The notes under the pieces: model-generated
The model's database searches: none
What the model was told of the DNA's origin: nothing
What the model saw: only the letters and a program-made list of their open reading frames with translations
Position numbers and translations under genes: made by a program
Shown: positions 55,152 to 62,848 of the stretch, one piece after another
Position numbering within the stretch: the stretch's first letter is position 1
How the letters are laid out: every line of letters starts with the position of its first letter
NCBI RefSeq assembly: GCF_000619925.1
Contig: NZ_JHVB01000001.1
Span: 1-64,000, forward strand
Reading direction: 5' to 3'
DNA from: Treponema sp. C6A8
GTDB taxonomy: Bacteria > Spirochaetota > Spirochaetia > Treponematales > Treponemataceae
DNA: 64,000 nucleotides

Positions 55152-55312
55152 AAAAAAAAACGCGAGAAGGAGAGGTTCAGATTTCAAAAACATTCTATTT
55201 TTGTCTGCCGTGCGCTAGCGGCGCGTTCAATAGTTTCATTACAAAAATAGCATGTAGCGCCTTATGGCGCGGTTTTGAAAGCTGAATTTCGACTGGAAGC
55301 GTTTTTTTTTTT
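55152..55312. terminator. Long nested fold-back, probable terminator or MITE-like element
   Basis: Three nested inverted repeats share one centre: A9-CGC (55152-55163) with GCG-T11 (55299-55312); TTCAGATTTCAAAAAC (55176-55191) with GGTTTTGAAAGCTGAA (55271-55286), mostly paired; and CTATTTTTGT (55195-55204) with ACAAAAATAG (55241-55250), perfect. The interior holds GCGC-rich mini-hairpins. The T11 run after a stem would terminate the hisS operon. The rest of the 55114-55400 gap is the tetR promoter. Confidence 0.7.
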
Positions 55313-55324
55313 ATTTGTACATAA

Positions 55325-55353
55325 TTGACATTATTTATTCATATTTGTATATT
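55325..55353 (+). promoter_or_regulatory. Promoter of the RND efflux operon
   Basis: TTGACA (55325-55330), 17-bp spacer, TATATT (55348-55353). The tandem operator starts 2 bp downstream of the -10, covering the transcription start. Confidence 0.8.
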
Positions 55354-55354
55354 T

Positions 55355-55394
55355 GTTACCGAACAATCGGTAACGTTACCGGCTGTTCGGTAAC
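55355..55394 (+). promoter_or_regulatory. Tandem palindromic operator of the double-TetR repressor
   Basis: Two adjacent 20-bp palindromes: GTTACCGA-ACAA-TCGGTAAC (55355-55374) and GTTACCG-GCTGTT-CGGTAAC (55375-55394). Together they form one 40-bp near-perfect inverted repeat. They lie between the -10 and the start codon at 55401, the standard place for TetR autorepression. Confidence 0.85.
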
Positions 55395-55400
55395 ATTATT

Positions 55401-56639
55401 ATGGCAGAAGAACTTTCTACAAAAGAAAAAATTATTCAGGCAACTTTCTCTTTATTGAAATCAATTTCCTTAAACTCGATTTCGCTTTCCCGTATCGCAA
55501 AGGAAGTTAATATTTCTAAAACTGCCATCTACCGTCATTTTAAAAGCAAAGAAGATCTGGAACTGGCAATTAAGGAAAGGGTTTTTGAAACAATTTATTC
55601 CAATATGAAGAAAATTGACCTTCTTTACCGCGAAAAAAAATACAAGGAATGCATTGTTTCAGCCCTCCGCTTTTTGAAGGTTCATCCTGAAATCATAAAT
55701 TACGGACTTTTTTCTTCACCTGATGTAGGCGAGGACAAGCGCCTTTACCGCTACTGTGATGAAGGTGTCTGCTTTTTCTCTCCTTTCTTTGACGAAAATC
55801 ACCGGGTAAAAGATTATCCCCTTTATACAAAGGGGCTTTTCGTTGGCGTAACGATGATTGATTTTATTCTGGGCTGGTTTAGAATTTCTGAAACAGACGA
55901 AAATCAGTACGAAAATTTTGAAACAAACGTTTTGAAAATCATCCATGAGGGCCTTACATGCAAAAAAGACCTTCTTTCTAACGCTGATTTTGCCCGCCTT
56001 GATTCTATCTGCCTCAACTCTCTTGCTTCTCTTCCTCAGCTTGATAAAAAACTTGTTGCCCTTTCTACTGTCGTAGCAAAAGTCGGCTTCCCAAATGTAA
56101 CTGTAGAAGCTGTGGCAACGGAACTTGGAATGGTAAAAAGCAGTCTTTACACCTGGTTCAGCGACAAACAGCAGATGCTGACTTCTCTGATCGCGCCGGA
56201 AATCAACCTCATGCTTTCTACTGTACTTCAGAATATGACTCAGGTTCAGAGCCCTCTTGAAAAACTTTACGTGCTTTTAAAAACAGAAACCATCTATTTT
56301 AATACAAGAAAAAAGATGCTGACTGCCTGCAAATGGATTCAGCTTGAAGGAAACTATAACCGTGAACGCTTTGAAACAATAGCTGATGAAGAAATCGCAA
56401 GTGGAATTGCAGCCGAAATTGGAAACTCGGTCACAAAAAATGCAAAGAAATTATATTCCTGCTTTGACCCGAACCTTATTGGCGGATGGATTTTTTCATT
56501 CCCGGTATTCCTTGTTGTAAATGCAATTCATCACGAATTTTCAGAAATAGAACTAAATGATTCATTAAGGAGTTTATTTAATATGATAGCCGGTGGACTT
56601 ACATTGGATATAGATTTAAAAAAGGGAGGTAATGTTTGA
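55401..56639 (+). CDS. TetR-family repressor with two fused TetR units
   Basis: 412 residues, about twice a normal TetR. Unit 1: HTH in residues ~10-55 (IIQATFSLLKS..., SLSRIAKEVNISKTAIYRHF) with its own ligand-binding helices to ~190. Unit 2: HTH at ~215-262 (VEAVATELGMVKSSLYTWFSDK) with a second helical domain to 400. Both recognition helices look intact. It is the first gene of the operon and its stop overlaps the next start (TGATG). Likely represses the operon through the tandem palindromes and is released by an efflux substrate. Confidence 0.88.
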   Translation: MAEELSTKEKIIQATFSLLKSISLNSISLSRIAKEVNISKTAIYRHFKSKEDLELAIKERVFETIYSNMKKIDLLYREKKYKECIVSALRFLKVHPEIINYGLFSSPDVGEDKRLYRYCDEGVCFFSPFFDENHRVKDYPLYTKGLFVGVTMIDFILGWFRISETDENQYENFETNVLKIIHEGLTCKKDLLSNADFARLDSICLNSLASLPQLDKKLVALSTVVAKVGFPNVTVEAVATELGMVKSSLYTWFSDKQQMLTSLIAPEINLMLSTVLQNMTQVQSPLEKLYVLLKTETIYFNTRKKMLTACKWIQLEGNYNRERFETIADEEIASGIAAEIGNSVTKNAKKLYSCFDPNLIGGWIFSFPVFLVVNAIHHEFSEIELNDSLRSLFNMIAGGLTLDIDLKKGGNV

Positions 56640-58099
56640 TGAAAACAATTACTAAATTATTTGCAGCATCGTGCTTTTTGCTTAGCCTTTCGTTTTTAAA
56701 CGGTCAGGAAAAAATCACTTTGACAATTGACCAGGCGGTAGACTATGCGCTTGAAAATTCTAAGACTCTTAAGAGCGCGGCCATTGACCTGGAAATTTCT
56801 AAACGCGCCAGTGCCTGTTCCTGGAATACACTTTTACCAAGTGCCAGTTTGAGCGGAACTCTTGCCCGCAGCAATAATATTGATTCGGTGAAGCAGGCTT
56901 TGGGAACTTCAGCTTCAATTATGGGACTTCACACAGGACAGCTTACAGTTGCAGACTTGATGAACCCTGACTCCCCTAAGAAAAATGCTCTTGTAGATAA
57001 TATGTTTGATGGCATGTACGAAAGCGAAGAAGTTGCCCGCTGGCATCCAGTCGGCTCACTTGCTTTCCGCTGGGATTTTAATATTGCAAAAATCTCAAAA
57101 ATGTTAATTGCAAAAAAGCAGTATGAAGCCGGAAAAATCAGCTGGGAAAAGACCTGCAACGAAACAGAACTTCAGATCCGCCAGTTATTTTACGGAATTC
57201 TTATGATGCAGGAAAAACTCAAGATTGATGAAGATTCCTTGAACAATTCAGAAGCCCGTATGAAACAGGCAGAAATCAATTACCGTAACGGTCAGGTGCC
57301 GGAACTTTCCCTGCTTAATGCCCGCGTAACTTATCTGAACAAAAAGCCGGAAGTTGAGTGGGAACGCCAGCAGATGGAACAGCAGATTGATATGTTTGCC
57401 TTCCTGCTTGGACTTCCTTACGGACAGAAAGTTGAACTTATTGGTTCTATTGATAATGATTATGAAAGACTCCGTTCAAATCTTGGCGAACTTGATGCAG
57501 ATTCTCTTTATGCAAAATGCGTAGACCAGAATTCAGAGATTTTGAACCTTAAAAAGACAATCGAAGTTCAGAAAAAGGCAATCAATGCTTCTAATTTTGT
57601 AACTTTCACACCTTCACTTTCTGTAGGCTGGGGCTTTAGTCCGACAGTAAGTAACATTAAGCAAAACTGGTTTGATGATAAAAATTATTCAGACAGCGGA
57701 ACTCTTACAATTACTCTTGCTTATCAGAATCTTTTTGACATGCTGCCATTCAGCGCAAACATGCAGAGCATCAAAGATGCAAAACAAAAGCTTGCAAAAA
57801 CTCAGATTGGTCTTGAACAGCTTTATCAGAATACAGAAATGAAAATTCACAACTCTGTAGCTGACATCAACAAAAGCCTTGATAACATTGCTAACATGAA
57901 ACGTAATATTGAAGTTGCCCAGAGTGCCTATACTTCAACTTTGCGCGGTTACAACAACGGTTCACAGGAAGAGCTTGCCGTAAAAGATGCAGAAAACTCC
58001 TTGAAGCAGGCAAAACTTGGCCTTATGAATGAAAAACTTACTTTCATTACAACTGTAATGAATCTTGAAAATCAGCTTAATACAAAGCTTACAAAATAG
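56639..58099 (+). CDS. TolC-family outer membrane efflux protein
   Basis: From ATG 56639 (GGGAGG RBS) 486 residues with a signal peptide (MKTITKLFAASCFLLSLSFLNG). The TolC/OEP repeat is visible as two related helical halves: TIDQAVDYALENSKTLKSAA ... AEINYRNGQVPELSLLNARV and, later, LKKTIEVQKKAINASN ... LRGYNNGSQEELAVKDAENS. It forms the trimeric exit duct of the tripartite pump with the following two gene products. Confidence 0.88.
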   Translation: MKTITKLFAASCFLLSLSFLNGQEKITLTIDQAVDYALENSKTLKSAAIDLEISKRASACSWNTLLPSASLSGTLARSNNIDSVKQALGTSASIMGLHTGQLTVADLMNPDSPKKNALVDNMFDGMYESEEVARWHPVGSLAFRWDFNIAKISKMLIAKKQYEAGKISWEKTCNETELQIRQLFYGILMMQEKLKIDEDSLNNSEARMKQAEINYRNGQVPELSLLNARVTYLNKKPEVEWERQQMEQQIDMFAFLLGLPYGQKVELIGSIDNDYERLRSNLGELDADSLYAKCVDQNSEILNLKKTIEVQKKAINASNFVTFTPSLSVGWGFSPTVSNIKQNWFDDKNYSDSGTLTITLAYQNLFDMLPFSANMQSIKDAKQKLAKTQIGLEQLYQNTEMKIHNSVADINKSLDNIANMKRNIEVAQSAYTSTLRGYNNGSQEELAVKDAENSLKQAKLGLMNEKLTFITTVMNLENQLNTKLTK

Positions 58100-58119
58100 T
58101 AAAAAAAGAGGGAAAACAT

Positions 58120-59037
58120 ATGAAGAAAATTATTTTTACTTTGACGGCGGCTGCTCTTTTGGTGACTGCCTTTACATCCTGCGGAAAAAAGGCTGCTAAG
58201 GCTGCAGACGAAGGTTCAGATGAAATTTTGTATGCAGTAACTGCAAAAAAACTGTCTGTCGGTACTCTGGACGATTATCTTGAATTCGGAGGAGACGTTG
58301 ATTCAGTTTCTTCTGTAAGCGTATTGCCTGATATGGCCGGAAAACTTTCTGCTGTAAAGGTTTCTGTCGGAGATAACGTCGTAAAAAATCAGATTATCGC
58401 CTATGTTGATGCAAGCCGCCCGGGATATAATTATTCAGAAAGCCCTGTAAAGGCTCCTGCTGCAGGCCGGATTATTTCTCTTGTTACAAATATCGGTACA
58501 ACTGTAAGTCAGGCAATGCCAGTTGCAAAAATCAGTAATACTGAAGAAATGGAAATTAAAATCAACGTTCCTGAGCGTTTTATCAGTCGCGTAAAGGAAG
58601 GTCAGCGCGTAGAACTTACATTTGATGCTTATCCTGGAGAGGTTTTTGGTGCAAAGGTTTCTGAAGTAAGTCCTGTTCTTGATAATTCAAGCCGTACAAT
58701 GCTTACAAAAGTCCGCATTGTTCAGCGTAATAATCAAATTAAAATCGGTATGTACGCCCGCGTAAAGCTGATTACAGAAACCCGCTCAAATTCAATTGTT
58801 CTTTCTTCAACAGCGATTGTAACACGCGAAGGAAAGCCGTATGTATTTGTCCTCAATCAGGCTGCATCTGAAGATGAAAAGCCTACAGTTCATCAGCAGG
58901 CTGTAAAGCTTGGCCTTACAATCGATGATAAAACTGAAATTGTAGACGGCCTTACTGCCGGTCAGATTGTTGTAACAAAAGGTCAGAGCCTTCTCAGCGA
59001 AGGTTCAAAGGTAAATGTAGTTTCTCTTACTGAATAA
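58120..59037 (+). CDS. RND efflux periplasmic adaptor lipoprotein
   Basis: 305 residues with lipobox AFTSC (Cys21). A short lipoyl/biotinyl domain (VLPDMAGKLSAVKVSVGDNV and VKAPAAGRIISLVTNIGTTV) is joined almost directly, without the long alpha-hairpin of AcrA, to beta-barrel (ISRVKEGQRVELTFDAYPGE) and membrane-proximal domains. It bridges the RND pump and the TolC-type duct. The compact adaptor type occurs with spirochaete and Bacteroidetes pumps. Confidence 0.88.
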   Translation: MKKIIFTLTAAALLVTAFTSCGKKAAKAADEGSDEILYAVTAKKLSVGTLDDYLEFGGDVDSVSSVSVLPDMAGKLSAVKVSVGDNVVKNQIIAYVDASRPGYNYSESPVKAPAAGRIISLVTNIGTTVSQAMPVAKISNTEEMEIKINVPERFISRVKEGQRVELTFDAYPGEVFGAKVSEVSPVLDNSSRTMLTKVRIVQRNNQIKIGMYARVKLITETRSNSIVLSSTAIVTREGKPYVFVLNQAASEDEKPTVHQQAVKLGLTIDDKTEIVDGLTAGQIVVTKGQSLLSEGSKVNVVSLTE

Positions 59038-59056
59038 AAAAGTCAGGTGGATTTTT

Positions 59057-62000
59057 ATGACATTTGTAGAAAAATTTGTTAAAAAACCGGTAACGACACT
59101 GCTTGTTTTTATAGTTCTCGTTGCCCTTGGTATATACTGTACCTTCAGTCTTCCTCTGGATTTGTATCCTGATATGGATCTTCCTTACATGATTGTTTAC
59201 ACACAGTACGGAAATGCTGGTCCTGAGGAAGTAGAGCAGAGCCTTACCCGAACTCTGGAAGGCTCTCTTTCCGGTGTAACTGGTCTTAAAAAGCTTCAGT
59301 CGCGTTCCATGACTGGTATGAGCCTTGTAATCATGGAGTTCAATTACGGAACCAACCTTGATGCGGCCGCCAATGATATCCGTGATAAGATTGACCTTGT
59401 CCGTTCTTATCTGCCGACCGACGCAAAAACTCCGATTACAATCCGAATGGATCCTTCCATGATGCCTATTATGATGCTGACTGTAAAGGGGCCCCGAACT
59501 CCTGAGGAAATCCGAACTCTGGCAGAAGATACACTTAAGCCTCGACTTGAGCAGATTGATGGAGTTGCTTCCATTAATGTAGTTGGTGGACGCGAGCGTT
59601 CAATTAATGTTGATATTCCCCGAGACCGTCTTGAAGCTTACGGCCTTAGCGTAAGTACAATTGCCCAAATGATTGGTGCTCAGAACGTTCAGTCTTCGGG
59701 TGGTTCCATTGAAAGTGATGAAATCAACTATTCGATTAAGACAAACGGAAAATACACAAGTCTTGAGGATTTGAAAAACACTGTAATTTCCTATAAGACT
59801 ACTGCAAGCGACGGTTCTTCTGCACCTTCTGTTGTAAAGCTCCGTCTGCGTGATATTGCGGATGTTTATGAGGGATATAAAACTCAGTCAACTCTTGCCT
59901 TCCTTGATGCGGAACCTTCCGTAATGCTCATGGTAACAAAACAGAGCGGTAAAAACTCTGTAGCGGCCGCAAAAAAAGTCCGCAAGACAGTTGATAAGCT
60001 CAACAGGGAAATTCCTTCAGATCTCAGCATTGTAGAAACCTACAATACAACTGATATTATTGAGCAGACTGTACATGAGGTTGTAAAGTCGGTAATTATT
60101 GGTGCGGCTCTTGCCATCATCATCCTCTTTATCTTCCTCCGTTCATTTAAAACAACCTTTATCATCGGTCTTTCCATCCCGATTTCGGTTTTCATTACCC
60201 TCATGCTCATGTACTTTAAGGGAATCTCAATCAATATGATTTCCATGGGTGGACTTCTGCTGGGTATCGGTATGCTTGTAGATAACTCAATCGTAGTTCT
60301 GGAAAATATCTTTGCTTACCGCCAGACAGATGCAAAGCCGACCGTTTCTGCAATCCTGGGTTCTCAGGAAATGGTTTCTTCCATTACCTCAAGTACACTT
60401 ACTTCAGTTTGTATCTTCCTTCCAATGGTAATGTTCCAGAAGCAGCTTGGAATGATGGGACAGATGTTCAACAACCTTGCCTTTACAATCATCTTCTCTT
60501 TGATCTGTTCGCTTTTTGTCGCCGTTGCCCTTGTTCCTGTTTTGTGTTCGACCTATCTTCCTCTGGATAAAATGAGTGAAAAAGACCACAAGGGACTCAG
60601 CTACGGAATTAACCGCGCCTTTGACCGTTTCTTCATCAATCTTGGAAATGTTTACGGCCGCGGGGTAAAATGGGTTTTACACCACAGAAAAACTTTCATT
60701 TTCAGTATTCTCGGACTTCTTCTGATTTCTTTCATTTCTATCAAATGGATCGGTTTTGTATTCATGCCGGAAGAATCAGAAAATACAATCAGCCTTGACG
60801 TAACCCTTCCAAAAGGTTCTACTCTGGATGCAACTTCTGAAGTTGTTGCTGAATTGCAGCAGAAGTGCTGGGGCGTTCTTAAAGGTGTAAAATATACTTC
60901 TACAACTGTAGGCGGCTCATCCTTCCTTTCTTCAAGTGCAACTACAAACGAAGCTACAGTCCGCTTTACTTTCTATACAGGAAAAGAGCGCAAGCCGGGC
61001 TGGGATAACGATAAGTCTGCAAAAAAGAAGGTTGAAGAATTCTTTAATGACTTCCCTGGAACTCAGATTAAATATTCTCAGAATATGAACAGTGTAGGCT
61101 CGGGCGGTACTGTAATCGAAATTCGCTGTGATGACCTTAATCTTTTGCGCCAGACCGCAACTGATGTTCAGAAGGCTCTTGAAACTTACGGAAGCGACTT
61201 TATTACCTCTGTAACAAGCGACCTTGAAGACGGTCTTCCTCAGGCTGAAATTGTTGTTGACCGCGACCGTATGTATGAGCTTGGTCTGAATGTTTACAGC
61301 GTAGGTTCAGAAATTTCTGCCGCAATCAATGGTACAACAGCCAGCCGCTACACAAAGAACGGTAATGATATTGATGTTGTCGTTAAGCTTGCAGAAAAAG
61401 ACCGCAAAAAGCTCAAGGATCTGGATTCAATTTTTGTAATGAACAGCTTTGGATCCCGCATTCCTCTTTCAAGCTTTGCTCACGTTGAACAGACAACTTC
61501 TCCGGTAACAATTTACCGCCAGAACCAGACCCGAATTATTAAGGTTACTGCAAAAACAGTTGCGGGTACTTCTCTTGATGTAATTCAGAAAAACATCAAT
61601 AAGATTATTAACGACAACATTCCAAAGGATGATGCTGTCAGCATTACAATCAGCGGTGACTTTGCCGATATGATGGAAGCCGTTGTAAAATTCGGTGCAA
61701 TCATCATCATGGCGGCAATCCTGGTATTTGTAGTTATGGCCAGCCAGTTTGAATCACTTGTGGATCCATTTATCGTATTGTTTACAATTCCTCTTTCCTT
61801 TATTGGTGTAATTGCAATTTACGCTATTACAGGAACAAAGCTCAACGTAATTACGATTATGGGTGTCCTGGTTCTTGTAGGTACAATTGTAAATAACGGT
61901 ATCGTACTTGTAGACTATACAAACCTTTTGCGTAAGCGAGGCTATGGTCTGGAGGAAGCATGTATTCAGGCTGCTTCTAACCGTCTGCGCCCTATTTTGA

Positions 62001-62542
62001 TGAGTACTTTGACAACTGTTATTTCCCTTGCACCTATGGCCTTCTTCCCTGGTGAAGGAAATACTTCAATGCAGCCGATTTCCCTTACCGTATTCGGAGG
62101 TATGACCTTCGGTTCTTTGATGACTCTTTTCTTAATGCCTACTATTTACTTTATCGTGAACTCTAAGCGTATGAAAAAGGCTGAAAAGAAGGCAGCTAAA
62201 AAGGCTCTTAAGGAACGCAAAAAGCTTGCTGACCGCGGATTTACAGAAGAGGATATTACTCATATGGCAGGATATTCAGAAAATATTGTTGCCAGAACTT
62301 CTGCCTCAAAGAATGTTTTTGAAACTGAAAAAACTGCAAAGGTAGAAGAGACAGAAAAGCCTGAAAATCCTGCACCTGTAAAAGCTTTTGTTTCTCCTAT
62401 TGCTGAAATTTCTGAAGATGAAGAAAAAGACGGAAAGAAGAAAGCCAGAAAAAAGGATAAAAAATCTTCTGAAAAGTCTAAAGAAGGCAAAAAAGAAAAG
62501 AAGCACAAGAAAGATAAAAAACATAAAAAGGATAAGGAATAA
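59057..62542 (+). CDS. RND-family efflux transporter with long basic C-terminal tail
   Basis: 1161 residues, AcrB/MdtB-like. Twelve membrane segments in two halves (TM1 at ~12-32; TM2-6 at ~345-545; TM7 ~550; TM8-12 at ~860-1030). Family motifs: SLPLDLYPDMDLPYM, GMLVDNSIVVLENIFAYR, GTIVNNGIVLVDYTNLLRKRG, and the pore domains with SxMxP-type TRTLEGSLSGVTGLKKLQS. Proton-relay Asp pair lies in the LVDNSIVVLENI region. After TM12 an unusual ~125-residue hydrophilic tail runs from KRMKKAEKKAAKKALKERKK to a Lys-rich end (KKDKKHKKDKE). Substrate unknown. Confidence 0.92.
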   Translation: MTFVEKFVKKPVTTLLVFIVLVALGIYCTFSLPLDLYPDMDLPYMIVYTQYGNAGPEEVEQSLTRTLEGSLSGVTGLKKLQSRSMTGMSLVIMEFNYGTNLDAAANDIRDKIDLVRSYLPTDAKTPITIRMDPSMMPIMMLTVKGPRTPEEIRTLAEDTLKPRLEQIDGVASINVVGGRERSINVDIPRDRLEAYGLSVSTIAQMIGAQNVQSSGGSIESDEINYSIKTNGKYTSLEDLKNTVISYKTTASDGSSAPSVVKLRLRDIADVYEGYKTQSTLAFLDAEPSVMLMVTKQSGKNSVAAAKKVRKTVDKLNREIPSDLSIVETYNTTDIIEQTVHEVVKSVIIGAALAIIILFIFLRSFKTTFIIGLSIPISVFITLMLMYFKGISINMISMGGLLLGIGMLVDNSIVVLENIFAYRQTDAKPTVSAILGSQEMVSSITSSTLTSVCIFLPMVMFQKQLGMMGQMFNNLAFTIIFSLICSLFVAVALVPVLCSTYLPLDKMSEKDHKGLSYGINRAFDRFFINLGNVYGRGVKWVLHHRKTFIFSILGLLLISFISIKWIGFVFMPEESENTISLDVTLPKGSTLDATSEVVAELQQKCWGVLKGVKYTSTTVGGSSFLSSSATTNEATVRFTFYTGKERKPGWDNDKSAKKKVEEFFNDFPGTQIKYSQNMNSVGSGGTVIEIRCDDLNLLRQTATDVQKALETYGSDFITSVTSDLEDGLPQAEIVVDRDRMYELGLNVYSVGSEISAAINGTTASRYTKNGNDIDVVVKLAEKDRKKLKDLDSIFVMNSFGSRIPLSSFAHVEQTTSPVTIYRQNQTRIIKVTAKTVAGTSLDVIQKNINKIINDNIPKDDAVSITISGDFADMMEAVVKFGAIIIMAAILVFVVMASQFESLVDPFIVLFTIPLSFIGVIAIYAITGTKLNVITIMGVLVLVGTIVNNGIVLVDYTNLLRKRGYGLEEACIQAASNRLRPILMSTLTTVISLAPMAFFPGEGNTSMQPISLTVFGGMTFGSLMTLFLMPTIYFIVNSKRMKKAEKKAAKKALKERKKLADRGFTEEDITHMAGYSENIVARTSASKNVFETEKTAKVEETEKPENPAPVKAFVSPIAEISEDEEKDGKKKARKKDKKSSEKSKEGKKEKKHKKDKKHKKDKE

Positions 62543-62551
62543 GGTTATAAT

Positions 62552-62848
62552 ATGGAAAAGAAAGTTCGTATTGAAATTATGTGCTCTCAGGCTCTTGAAG
62601 AAGACTTTACCGAAGAATTCAAAAAGCTTGGAGTTGGCCAGAAGTTTACAAAAATCAATCCTGTTATGGGTGCGGGTTTTAATAAGCCTCATCTTGGAGA
62701 CAACGTCTGGCCTCAGCTTAACCTTATGTACATAATTTACTGTTCAGAAGAAGAAGCTGAAAAAATCAAGCACGTTGTAACAAAATTCAGAAAGCTTTTT
62801 ATTACCGAAGGAATCGGCTGTTTTATTTCTTCGGGATACGAGTTCTAG
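62552..62848 (+). CDS. PII-like transporter-associated protein (PG0541 type)
   Basis: 98 residues (MEKKVRIEIMCSQALEEDF). It looks like a small ferredoxin-like/PII-type fold protein: beta strand, helix, flexible KINPVMGAGFNKPHLGDNVWP loop, strand, helix, then the IGCFISSG strand. I recall the family as PG0541, encoded next to RND pumps. It starts 9 bp after the RND gene. It probably senses a ligand for, or docks on, the pump. Its stop shares CTAG with the convergent EAL gene. Confidence 0.75.
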   Translation: MEKKVRIEIMCSQALEEDFTEEFKKLGVGQKFTKINPVMGAGFNKPHLGDNVWPQLNLMYIIYCSEEEAEKIKHVVTKFRKLFITEGIGCFISSGYEF

